Shown piece by piece: positions 29,774 to 37,811 of a stretch of DNA of 37,811 bases; the stretch's first letter is position 1; every line of letters starts with the position of its first letter. Source of the DNA: Perkinsus marinus ATCC 50983 (Eukaryota > Perkinsozoa > Perkinsida > Perkinsidae). The stretch covers positions 401,587-439,397 of the forward strand of contig NW_003202385.1 of assembly GCF_000006405.1 (NCBI RefSeq), given 5' to 3'. Below the pieces are notes generated by a model. It saw nothing but the letters and a program-made list of their open reading frames with translations, was not told where the DNA came from and made no database searches. The translations under genes were made by a program, and so were the position numbers.

Positions 29774-30432
29774 TTAGCGCTTTCGAAAAAGTACCATGAA
29801 CTCAAACATCGTGAGTGCCCCCACCATAAGCGATCCTTGCACTATGTTGGCTCCTTGACCTCTGAGAGTACGATACCGTATAGACTGCACCAGAGCGGTC
29901 CCCAACCCACCAAGGACGCCTAAGGCCAGGCAGCTGGATCTTTCTACGAGAGAGAGGTATACTACATCCACCAGCGAACCATTTGGCCCATCTCTTGTAG
30001 CGTTCCCTTTTGGCAAAGCCCATACGAGGGGTCGATCCAGCTCGGCCAAACGCTGCCTCTTCCTTCTCCCACATACCTTCCGGCAGCTTATAGCCCGCTG
30101 ATTGCTCATAGAACGGCATGAAAATATGACTGCTGGCGGCATGCACACCGTATTGATAAAACGGATGATACGAGTCAGCTCGGCAGGTTCTATCATTATT
30201 TTGAAGGCTCAAGCCGTTCTATTAGTTTCACAAGCAACGACGTGATACACAGGCTAAGAGCGATGATTACGTGCCCTGTGTAAACACGTGGATAATACTC
30301 TGAGCGGATTCCACCAGCTGACAGAGAAAAACGGTGCGCCTGTAAATTGTTCATCTCAGATGAATCATCTGACATTGAGAACTGTTTTAGAATGTCCACA
30401 ACATCAGAGACACTCACAATCGCATGACACAA
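29774..30432 (-). CDS. Small multi-span protein, possible COX20-like mitochondrial protein
   Basis: The last two exons join through a 46-nt intron (29934-29979, phases agree). They give an acidic/aromatic stretch (KLPEGMWEKEEAAFGRAG), a basic run, then CCLALGVLGGLGTALVQS and ANIVQGSLMVGALTMFEFMV, two short membrane spans with a basic turn (RYRTLRGQ). This two-span layout with Cys at the first span start loosely resembles COX20/FAM36A, a cytochrome c oxidase chaperone. An upstream exon (30432 to about 30210) encodes MSDDSSEMNN and a further hydrophobic segment (HVIIALSLCITSLLV); its donor site is uncertain (intron of about 50 nt). Function is a weak guess. Confidence 0.5.
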
Positions 30433-30617
30433 CTAACGCAATAGTATGAAGATACCGAAACAAAAGTAGTAGCTTGGTCTGAATCGAACAGATGTAGCCT
30501 CAAACATGGTAGAATACGAGGAATAAAGAACGCAGGACGCATCCGTCCAGCTGATTAAGAACGAGGTGGTGGTGTCCTCCTGATCGTCACAAATAGATGA
30601 AGAACCAGCCCGTGGAG

Positions 30618-30760
30618 TTACAAACAGTTCGGTTCCAATTCATCAATCTGCTGCAGAAAAAGGTCTCGTACGGACCTGATTCGTATCCAGTGAGCGAGAA
30701 CCCTGTGGCATAGCGGCCCCACTTTAGACACCCCGGAACACGTATCTTCAGCTCAACCAT
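30618..30760 (-). CDS. Possible tiny two-exon frame (about 31 codons)
   Basis: Start ATG at 30760, then MVELKIRVPGCLK, a 47-nt GT..AG interval with agreeing phase, then SVRDLFLQQIDELEPNCL and a stop. The intron length fits the local norm, which is the only support. It could be the first part of a longer gene splicing toward 30430. No family recognised. Confidence 0.22.
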
Positions 30761-31188
30761 TGTAGTATCACTTAGAGAGAGGTACCACCAGGACGGCCAG
30801 ACCCGACTCGAGCCGTGGACGGTTCTGGGCGGATCCTCCCCGACGAGGGGGAGTCCTCGTTAGGGCGTCTCCCAAGTTCACAGATTCTACCAGAACAGAA
30901 CACAGTTATTTTCACACAGAAGCTTATAACAAGAAGCTGATAAACCAGACAGATACCTCGGACAGAAGCTTATAGCCGAATCGCAGTGGTAATATGTAAT
31001 ACTCTCACAGCCTCTATGGCAAGCTGTCCTAGTGGCATGCATAGAATAGAGGTTCATACGAAGAATGCCGATTTCAGTGAGATGATATGCGTCTGGACCG
31101 CATCATCCCTTCCCAGTTACATGATGGCTGAGTACTGAACTCATCTCCAAAGGATATTTCCAGAGACAGGCTATTATGGCAATTGAGT

Positions 31189-31480
31189 TTATTGTCGTAC
31201 CAAAGAACCAACGGCAAGGATGGTCCCCATGAACATAGCACTCGGACCAGCATACTTTAAACAACCTCTCAATGTACCCGTCTGGACAGCATAACCAGCG
31301 ATGCCCGCAGAGGCTCCTATGAGACCTGAGACGAAGCCGACCGAGCGATCCCAAAACACGCACACAACATCCGGCGACGTTACTATTACCTCCTTGCATA
31401 AACATCATCGTCATCTGTCGCGCATAGAAGCCCACCTTACTAGGCTGATGGATCTGATACTGCTGTTGTTGGTAGCTCAT
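31189..31480 (-). CDS. ROMO1/Mgr2-like inner mitochondrial membrane protein
   Basis: Two exons (31480-31390 and 31325-31189) with a 64-nt intron give 75 residues, the usual size of the family. After a Gln-rich start come KVGFYARQMTMMFMQG, GLIGASAGIAGYAV, a basic turn around TLRGCLKYAG, and AMFMGTILAVGSLVR. Two Gly-rich spans and a KxGF start match ROMO1 (KMGFVMGCAVG... GGTFGTFMAIGMGIR). ROMO1 and its yeast counterpart Mgr2 sit in the inner membrane with the TIM23 translocase. Assignment rests on length, topology and the Gly pattern; identity is modest. Confidence 0.55.
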
Positions 31481-31644
31481 GAGGATAGTAAACGGTAACT
31501 GGAGGAGATGAGGCAACGCCACCTACCACACCGGTTTACTCGGTAAATATGAACAAAGAAATGAAACACTCAATTATCCCGTATTATCGTATTTCACATG
31601 ATGATGATATGATATTTCTGGTACCAGTCTTGATTCTGAAATAC

Positions 31645-34599
31645 TCAGGAATCAATCGGCTTGTTGGGTGCAGTCGTCTCTGCAGCGATCATATCGCGCA
31701 ATATCCTCATATCACTGGTTACTTCCGGCAGAGCGTCTTCGATCTCACCTTGACGCCGTGGTATGGCCATAACTCTACCGACGTCCTCATCCATACACCA
31801 ATGCTCAACTAGAGCCTCCTTCTCACCCGGAGGGGCTAGCAGGAATGCATTCACCATCCTGCTCAGCTTGCCTAGGTCACAGTACTCCTCATAAGCTTGT
31901 CTGTCTAAACACCCTTCCTCAAGGGGATCCTCATCCACCATACGACCTAGTAGGATCTCCTCAACTTCCCTTGCACTACGATTCCCAGTATCCAACCTCA
32001 CTGCAGCTTGCAGCAGCTCTTCTTCGCAGCGATGATCGTTGACAGTTACCCCAGCCTGGAATGGAGTCAGTGTGATGGTATGCAGTGCATCCGAGCCTAA
32101 GATATCCTTCTCTGTGCGTGCATCGTCTTCCCGACGGATCCCAGTAACAGTCCCCCTGGGCACGACGTCGATAAAGGAGCAAGAGCGCAATGGAGGGTGC
32201 AAGTCGTCAAATCTGGAGAGAGTCGCAACATCATAGACATCATCAAAAGTACGTCCAGTCGCCCCTGCAGCCTCTTCCCGCTGAATACCAAGACCACCAT
32301 CTGGAAGATAATCAAACCACGGCGGGTTGTGGCCGGGAGCCTGAACTAGGTGTATGTTCGCTGCCCTCTTGAAAGTGTGTAAAGGTAGAGTCCACCATTC
32401 AATATGACTATCCATAGGATCATCACAAAGAGGCTTATGATGCACAAACGCATCCACATCACAGTCGGCGTTACTCCAAGGCCTAGGCAGAGCCCCTACA
32501 GGAGAATACAGACCTAGGAAGAGATTCACAGCATGCTGCTTCTCCTGATCTGATACATTATTAGCATAATGGCGATGTAGTGATATGAGAAGATCCCTAC
32601 TGCGGGCTGCCAAGCCAGGCCAATCGGAATCAGGACGGTCTTGATAAGAAGGTAAGCGGGTCAGTCGTTGATTGCTGCCGTTGAAGGCCGCGGGTTGCTG
32701 ATCCCTTTGAAAGGAGCGAGTTAAACCAATAATATATGCATACTTCTTATGAGCCTCACTACCAGCATATTGCCACGCCAATTGATCTCCCATTTCCTCA
32801 TAAATACGAGTAAGCTCTCTCATCATCATCAGTGGTGGCGGCTCTCCCGCCTCAGGTAGTCCTATAAAGCCTTGTTCCCTCAACTGAAAGCACAGTACTG
32901 CATACCCCAGGTGGTATTGGAAGACGTTGGTCCGATCAAGGCAGTCCACACAGCTACCCCTCGCCACGCCACTTTGGAACCTTCTAACCCCTTCGCCCTT
33001 GGTGTCCAGACAGAGCCATCCTGTAGACAAGGCCAACCACTCTGATAATATTCCTAGATGATCAACCAAGTCTTGCCGAACGCCTCTCTTGAGCCTAGCC
33101 TGACCAGCCAAGTATTTACTATAGGCCTTCAGATCGAAGACTATGTATCGTATCTTCAGTGGTGGTGGGAGGTCAGCGTTCAAGGCAGTGACCGTACGCT
33201 GATAGCGAGAACCCAGCATAAACTCCTGTTCATTCTCAACAGTGGACAGCGAGCGTGGCGGACGCCCCTCAAAAGGACTTTTCTTCTCTTCTACCTCCTC
33301 CTCCTCCTCTTCTTCCCCCTTCCTCTCAGCATGCCGCATCAAATTGACCACCAGTATTGGGCCGCCATACCTCCCAAAGAGCCCCGAGAAGTGCCTTTTT
33401 GAAGCCGTATTATTCCGATCAGTCCTGTGAAAGCGTATTGGAGGCTTAGGCTTCATCAGGCCCAACTGGTTCTGGTCCTGCATCCAAAATACAGGCACAC
33501 TACCGCGAACTTGAACAAAGCTACTCAGAGGGTGACGACCTATCCCTCCAGTAGAGAGATCAATAAGCATCTGCTCTGTCTCAACCTCATTAGCCGCATC
33601 ACCATCAGCGTTAATGCCTCGCTTCCTGTACCGAGTCCCTGCATAGAAGCGAGACCGCCGACCTATGAGGATTATGCTCAGTACTCGAGATAGAGAAGAT
33701 ATTTCGCGCGCCGCAAAATACCCGTAGATGATGGGTACATACCATTGCTGAACTCGCCAGTCAGAATGATTACGGAAACCTTCGCTGTGCGTCCAGTTCC
33801 ACACAAAACGGGACAGAGAAGATTCCGCGATATTAGCCTGGGCACTGCGTGAGATATCGTATGTATGACAAAAGTAGTAGCCTCTACCCGCCTGCATATC
33901 CTGGATCCAATCGATAAGCCTACGCTCATCCTTAGCCAGCTGACGTTGATGTAGTATAGAACCCGTATTAGTACTACTACTACTACCCCCACCACCAATA
34001 GAATACTGCTGCTGCTGCTGGTTGTTGTTGTTGTCATGGTTGTTACTACTACTCTTCAATGGTATCAATATAGTCTTCTCAGTACTCCACACCTAAACAC
34101 ACTATATACTACTTTCTCGATACTAGAGAGGTGCTGCTTACTTGGTGACAGCCTCGACCACCGATCCACCCCACTGGTCGGGCCTCCGAGACAACCACTA
34201 GATAGTATCCTTGAAGAAGTTGGATTAACCCCACCACTGCCTGAACATATCTTAGGTCGAAGTCCACAAGATACAGAATAGGTCCATATGAGGCCCACCC
34301 GTATGTCACTAGCAAGTCGTTTGTCCGACGAGGTCCTTATATCGGTATCAGTAGCATATACAAGGGGCCTCGAGCTGACATGTGCAGCCTGCCTCGCAAT
34401 ACACAGGTACTCCGCCTTCTCCTCCTCCTTGTCCTCGTATCTTAACTACTTCGTATAACGATCGTCTAGGGGATAGAGACTACCTCCTTAGACCTCTCAC
34501 ATACACCAACTCACTCGACTGATACACATCAATTTTATCAAAGTCGCCAAAGCCCTGTGCAGCTCTCAAGGGTCTTAAAGGGTGGGACTTCCCAGGCAT
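31645..34599 (-). CDS. FIG4: FIG4-type SAC domain phosphoinositide 5-phosphatase
   Basis: Four exons: 34599-34484, 34440-34299, 34240-34142 and 34092-31645, all in phase, 934 residues. The N-terminus reads FDKIDVYQSSELVYV, as in FIG4 (FxLYETxxRFYLVG). Then come GLIQLLQGYYLVVVSEARPV with an Ile-Gly-Gly turn, YYFCHTYDIS, SSFVQVRGSVPVFW, and the catalytic CVDCLDRTN (Cys500-x5-Arg506; the usual RTN just before the Cys is RGS). C-terminal to it are DQLAWQYAGSEAHKK, NLFLGLYSP and HIEWWTLP, matching the FIG4 (not Sac1 or synaptojanin) branch. A poly-Gln/Asn and Ser tract (about residues 133-162) and an acidic run (about 379-390) are insertions. There is no C-terminal membrane anchor, as expected for FIG4, which controls PI(3,5)P2 with Vac14 and the Fab1/PIKfyve kinase on endolysosomes. 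Confidence 0.93.
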
Positions 34600-34652
34600 G
34601 GGACCATCATCACTATACAGGAATATCAAGTTCACATAGATTAGAATCTACC

Positions 34653-35202
34653 CACTAGATGTGTAATTTAAGGGAACACATCTATTCACTAGATGTGTAA
34701 TCTAAGGGAACACATCTATTCACTAGATGTGTAATCTAAGGGAACACATCTATTCACTAGATGTGTAATCTAAGGGAACACATCTACTCACTAGATGTGT
34801 AATCTAAGGGAACACATCTATTCACTAGATGTGTAATCTAAGGGAACACATCTACTCACTAGATGTGTAATCTAAGGGAACACATCTATTCACTAGATGT
34901 GTAATCTAAGGGAACACATCTATTCACTAGATGTGTAATCTAAGGGAACACATCTACTCACTAGATGTGTAATCTAAGGGAACACATCTATTCACTAGAT
35001 GTGTAATCTAAGGGAACACATCTACTCACTAGATGTGTAATCTAAGGGAACACATCTATTCACTAGATGTGTAATCTAAGGGAACACATCTACTCACTAG
35101 ATGTGTAATCTAAGGGAACACATCTAGTCACTAGATGTGTAATCTAAGGGAACACATCTAGTCACTAGATGTGTAATCTAAGGGAACACATCTAGTCACT
35201 AG
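34653..35202. repeat. 34-bp tandem array, 16 units, each able to form a hairpin
   Basis: The unit is CACTAGATGTGTAATCTAAG followed by GGAACACATCTANT. Inside, AGATGTGT and ACACATCT pair as an 8-bp stem (10 bp in the last units) around an 11-nt loop. Units differ almost only in the dinucleotide after the stem: TT, TT, TT, CT, TT, CT, TT, TT, CT, TT, CT, TT, CT, GT, GT, GT. A degenerate 17th unit follows at 35197-35228. It lies just upstream of the FIG4 start (34599) and downstream of the stop of the next gene (35291). Confidence 0.96.
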
Positions 35203-35290
35203 ACATGTCTCTTCGATTACACATCTTGACATACAGCCTTCCACTGAACTCAACAACAACGTGGGGTAGGAGCAGAAACATAACAACATG

Positions 35291-36371
35291 TTAGTAAGGA
35301 CGAGGTCCCTTTTTCTTACCGTATTTAGGCTTCAACGTCGGCTTCCCAATCACTTGGTCGGACATCTCACGCTCGAAGTCTTCAACCTCCCACTGCTCCG
35401 CCTTGTCAGAGTCGGGTTTGTTGCCTTCGAAAGGATTCCCGACGAAAGGATTAGACTTCCTGCACACAGAAGAATATCTTTAGGTCGACTGTGTAAGATA
35501 CGGAATAGGTCCGCTTCTTACCCAACCCCATACATCTCTCTCAGCGTAGACAACGATGGTATTGCTTCCTAAAACACATACCTCTCCCTCTCCACATCTC
35601 CTACACACGTCCTTACATCATTATCATCATTCAGTAACTCCTTCAATGATGCTGCCACTCTACTCTTCTTCAACGGAGCAGCGGAGTACTTAGACTCTAA
35701 GCAAGGTACAAATCTTATTCCGATTGACCTCGACATTACTACTACAACTACCATCAAAAGCTATTGCCTCGGCCATCTCAGTAGCACCCTCCACCGCATC
35801 CTCCCCTAGTAGTGTTTCATCATCATCAACTCCGAAGAGTTCTTCTTCCTCGACCTCATCCTCGTCTATGATAGGATCGAGCATCTCAGCAGCCTCAAGT
35901 GCCGCTGCTGTATGACGTCGTTGTTGCCTTCGAGATACTCCCATAGCCTCCATCCCCTCCCATCGACGATACTTCGATGCGTGTAGTTTACCCACTAACG
36001 ATGCACGCTCCTGTTCGACCTACACAACCACGAAATAGAGCCGTCATCAATCATGATAGAAAAGCCGGTTGTGCCCTCCTACCTCCAAGCGTCTAGGCAT
36101 CTTCATAAGACTCTTTATCTCCTCCTCCTCCCTACCAGCATCCTTATATGCCTGCTTCAGCTTACCAAATCGGAAACCACGCACTCTCGACAGGATTCGC
36201 CGTAGATGGAGCTCCTGAGGACCGCCCTACAAGGTACTACTATTATCGAGATCTTACCCTCAGCTCAGCCTCCCTCTGTCTAGCATAGGCAAGGCCGTTG
36301 GGATAAAGGGGGTTAGGTCGTCGATTACTACCGAACGCTGGCACTACAGCGGAGTTCCAAGCCATAGCCAT
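35291..36371 (-). CDS. Unrecognised basic/acidic protein, six exons
   Basis: Exons 36371-36258, 36226-36083, 36019-35729, 35694-35617, about 35567-35522 and 35459-35291 are phase-consistent and give about 280 residues. The start is MAMAWNSAVVPAFGSNRRPN, followed by a basic helical part (RVRGFRFGKLKQAYKDAG). A very acidic stretch (DEDEVEEEELFGVDDDE) follows, then SLKELLNDDND, NPFVGNPFEGN and a basic end (KYGKKKGPRPY). Introns are 31, 63, 34, about 49 and 62 nt; the two shortest are the least certain. The charge pattern suggests a nuclear or nucleolar protein, but I recognise no domain. The last intron shares sequence with a FIG4 intron. Confidence 0.6.
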
Positions 36372-36752
36372 CTCAATCTACGAGGACGACTTAGGCGTAC
36401 CGAGGGATGATGGGTTACCTCTGTTGCTCTCCAACTCTCCTCCTATCACGGAACTCTTCTCCGTCTGAAATGGGTATGCATGAGATCGATGACCAAACAG
36501 ACCGATAAGATAGGGCAGAGGGGCGTATAGTAGACTACTACAGGGGTTTATACATTTCTGATAAAAAAGCAACCACACTTTTGTCAATTTTCGGCAAACA
36601 ATATTGACATCCACGATGATGCTGTTTCAACTAAGACGCTATATTATTCAGCCCAAGCCGTCCTCTCAACTAGCACTAGACTTCCAAGGACGACCATTTA
36701 CACAGCATAATTTCCATCAGTGAAAACAGCAGCAGACTAGTTCCTATAAATA
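36372..36752. other. Short intergenic spacer
   Basis: About 380 bp between two head-to-tail minus-strand genes; it should contain the 3' UTR of the mS23-like gene and the promoter of the unrecognised gene. No coding signal seen. Confidence 0.6.
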
Positions 36753-37686
36753 CTACTGTTTGAAGGCCATCCTTCTGTCCATACCAGTGTTCATCAACTG
36801 TAGCTGCCGCGCTACGAACTGCATAACAGGATGGTCATCTCTGAGGGCGGCGGCTTCCCGAAACTTAGTACTATTAGAAGCTCACCTGTAGGTGTCGTTG
36901 CCACGGCTCCATTGATTACCCTCTACGAAGCAGTCTTGGAAACGCAGGTCCGGGTACTTCCGTAAGAGGAATTTGACAAGTTTTGGGTATGGATTTTTGA
37001 TTTTACGAGTCTGAAGGGGGAAGAGGAGAAGACAGAAAATTGCTAAATGTGTCGATGTAAGAGTTCAGCATTTATGAGTGTAATTATATAATATACAGTT
37101 ATCTATGATATCAGTATGAGCTAGTAATATCTATGAGATGAGTTATCTCTAAAATATACTTCCTAATTTTAACGCGATAATATGACTATGATATCAAAGT
37201 AACGTGATGGTAATTTTGCAAGGTTCTTTATTTCTACTACTGAGTTTGATAATACAACCGATCATCACTGATCCACTCATGCACCTGCATTGAGTTCGAG
37301 TACACGCTATCAGGGGGAAGGACGGGGATGCTGTACCAAAAGGACCAGCAGCGTATTCGTGATAGACTCTCGTCGGGTATGGAGAATCTCCTTTCCATAG
37401 AACTGTAAGTTACCTGGAAGTTGATGTTGAGATTCTCCATAGGAGGGACTCGTTCAGCGCTCTGCATCCAAGCTGGTCGTCGAGTGAGCCTAGGAGGAAG
37501 AGGAGTATGATTCCGGAAGATCCTTTCCTTGTCTTACATGCCGGCCTCGGCAAGGCGGCGTATCCTGCCGACTATATCGAGCTTGTATCCTCGGTAGAAG
37601 TTGGTACCATAGGGATGGATGTGTCCATAAGTCATGGGAGAAGGAAGAACACGAAGAATAGAATAAGACAAGTTGATATGCAACAT
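36753..37686 (-). CDS. Mitochondrial ribosomal small-subunit protein mS23-like, four exons
   Basis: Exons 37686-37538, 37489-37414, 37010-36886 and 36840-36753 agree in phase and give 145 residues. The core KLDIVGRIRRLAEAGM ... RRPAWMQSAERVPPMEN matches the start of MRPS23/Rsm25 (VGxIxxRxxxLxxAGxLxxxPxWxxxxxxxPP). The middle reads NPYPKLVKFLLRKYPDL, like the PEDRLRxxFxxxHP block, and the end reads DDHPVMQFVARQLQLM, like the VVQRQLxLMxxG block. The protein would act in the mitoribosome. Introns are 48, 403 and 45 nt; the 403-nt intron holds the most AT-rich DNA of the window (about 37080-37200). The start is uncertain because an earlier in-frame Met lies at 37728 inside a tRNA-like stretch. 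Confidence 0.52.
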
Positions 37687-37687
37687 A

Positions 37688-37757
37688 GTCTCCGCTGGGA
37701 GTCGAACCCGGGTCGTTCGATGTGGCATCGGCGGTCGAGTGCTCTACCGTTCTCCCA
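37688..37757 (-). other. tRNA-like sequence directly upstream of the mS23-like gene
   Basis: On the minus strand GGTAGAGCAC and, 34 nt later, CCCGGGTTCGACTCCCAG resemble D-arm and T-arm cores. Acceptor ends do not pair and the anticodon stem is not standard, so I do not call a tRNA gene. Confidence 0.35.
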
Positions 37758-37811
37758 AATTTACCAAATGCGGCGTGGTCGTTGTTAATGTATCCATAAT
37801 TAATCCACCGT

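Noticed and set aside
34653-35202. CRISPR-like array
   Set aside because: There are no variable spacers: the whole 34-bp unit repeats head to tail with one variable dinucleotide, in a eukaryotic genome and without cas genes.
36841-36885. Stop-codon readthrough or a 15-22-nt intron in the mS23-like gene
   Set aside because: A normal 45-nt GT..AG intron with agreeing phase removes the stop and joins the conserved blocks.
37688-37757. Functional tRNA gene
   Set aside because: T-arm and D-arm cores are present, but acceptor ends and anticodon stem do not pair and the core spacing is 34 nt rather than 28.

Overview
This is eukaryotic nuclear DNA, most like that of a compact-genome alveolate protist. 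A Perkinsus-type organism is my best guess. It is an inference from mid-range base composition, the standard code, and very short spliceosomal introns. Wherever an intron can be placed by reading frame plus family homology it is usually 42-63 nt with GT..AG ends. Genes lie close together, and about fourteen are visible, most on the minus strand. No rRNA gene, intact tRNA gene, retroelement or CRISPR array is visible.

Layout. 1-6893: two copies of a ~1.8-kb repeat (1-2846 and 5100-6893) flank a secreted pepsin-family protease gene (3751-4920, minus). Copy 1 carries a 1,045-bp terminal-inverted-repeat element (1460-2504), and copy 2 preserves its empty site. 6894-9763 has no convincing gene. 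9764-11251 (minus) is an intron-less SLC37-type sugar-phosphate/phosphate antiporter. 11252-12957 is gene-poor and holds two long palindromes. 12958-14364 is a 113-bp tandem array of about 12 units. 14400-16374 (minus) holds exons of an unresolved polytopic membrane protein. 17745-19865 (plus) is a ten-exon DHHC palmitoyltransferase, followed on the same strand by a helical protein with a PX-like domain (19963-21706). From 22461 to the end the minus strand carries a bestrophin-like channel, a small single-span membrane protein, a twelve-exon RAD5/HLTF-type SNF2 helicase-ubiquitin ligase, two or three small proteins (one ROMO1/Mgr2-like), a complete FIG4-type phosphoinositide phosphatase, an unrecognised acidic/basic protein, and a probable mitochondrial ribosomal protein mS23. 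A 34-bp hairpin-forming tandem array (34653-35202) lies between the FIG4 start and the next gene.

The genes are ordinary housekeeping genes with no evident shared pathway: endolysosomal lipid control (FIG4, PX), membrane transport and palmitoylation, post-replication repair (RAD5), and mitochondrial proteins (ROMO1-like, mS23-like, possible COX20-like).

The most unusual signal is non-coding. At five places a 6-bp word X occurs as X-n-X'-n-X (X' is the reverse complement, n a single base), one of them extended to five words. Three of these differ between the two 1.8-kb repeat copies as exact 14- or 28-bp gains, so they are recent insertions or duplications with a fixed 6+1 geometry. Many other palindromes in the window also have a single-base centre. 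I know of no named element or mutational mechanism with this signature.
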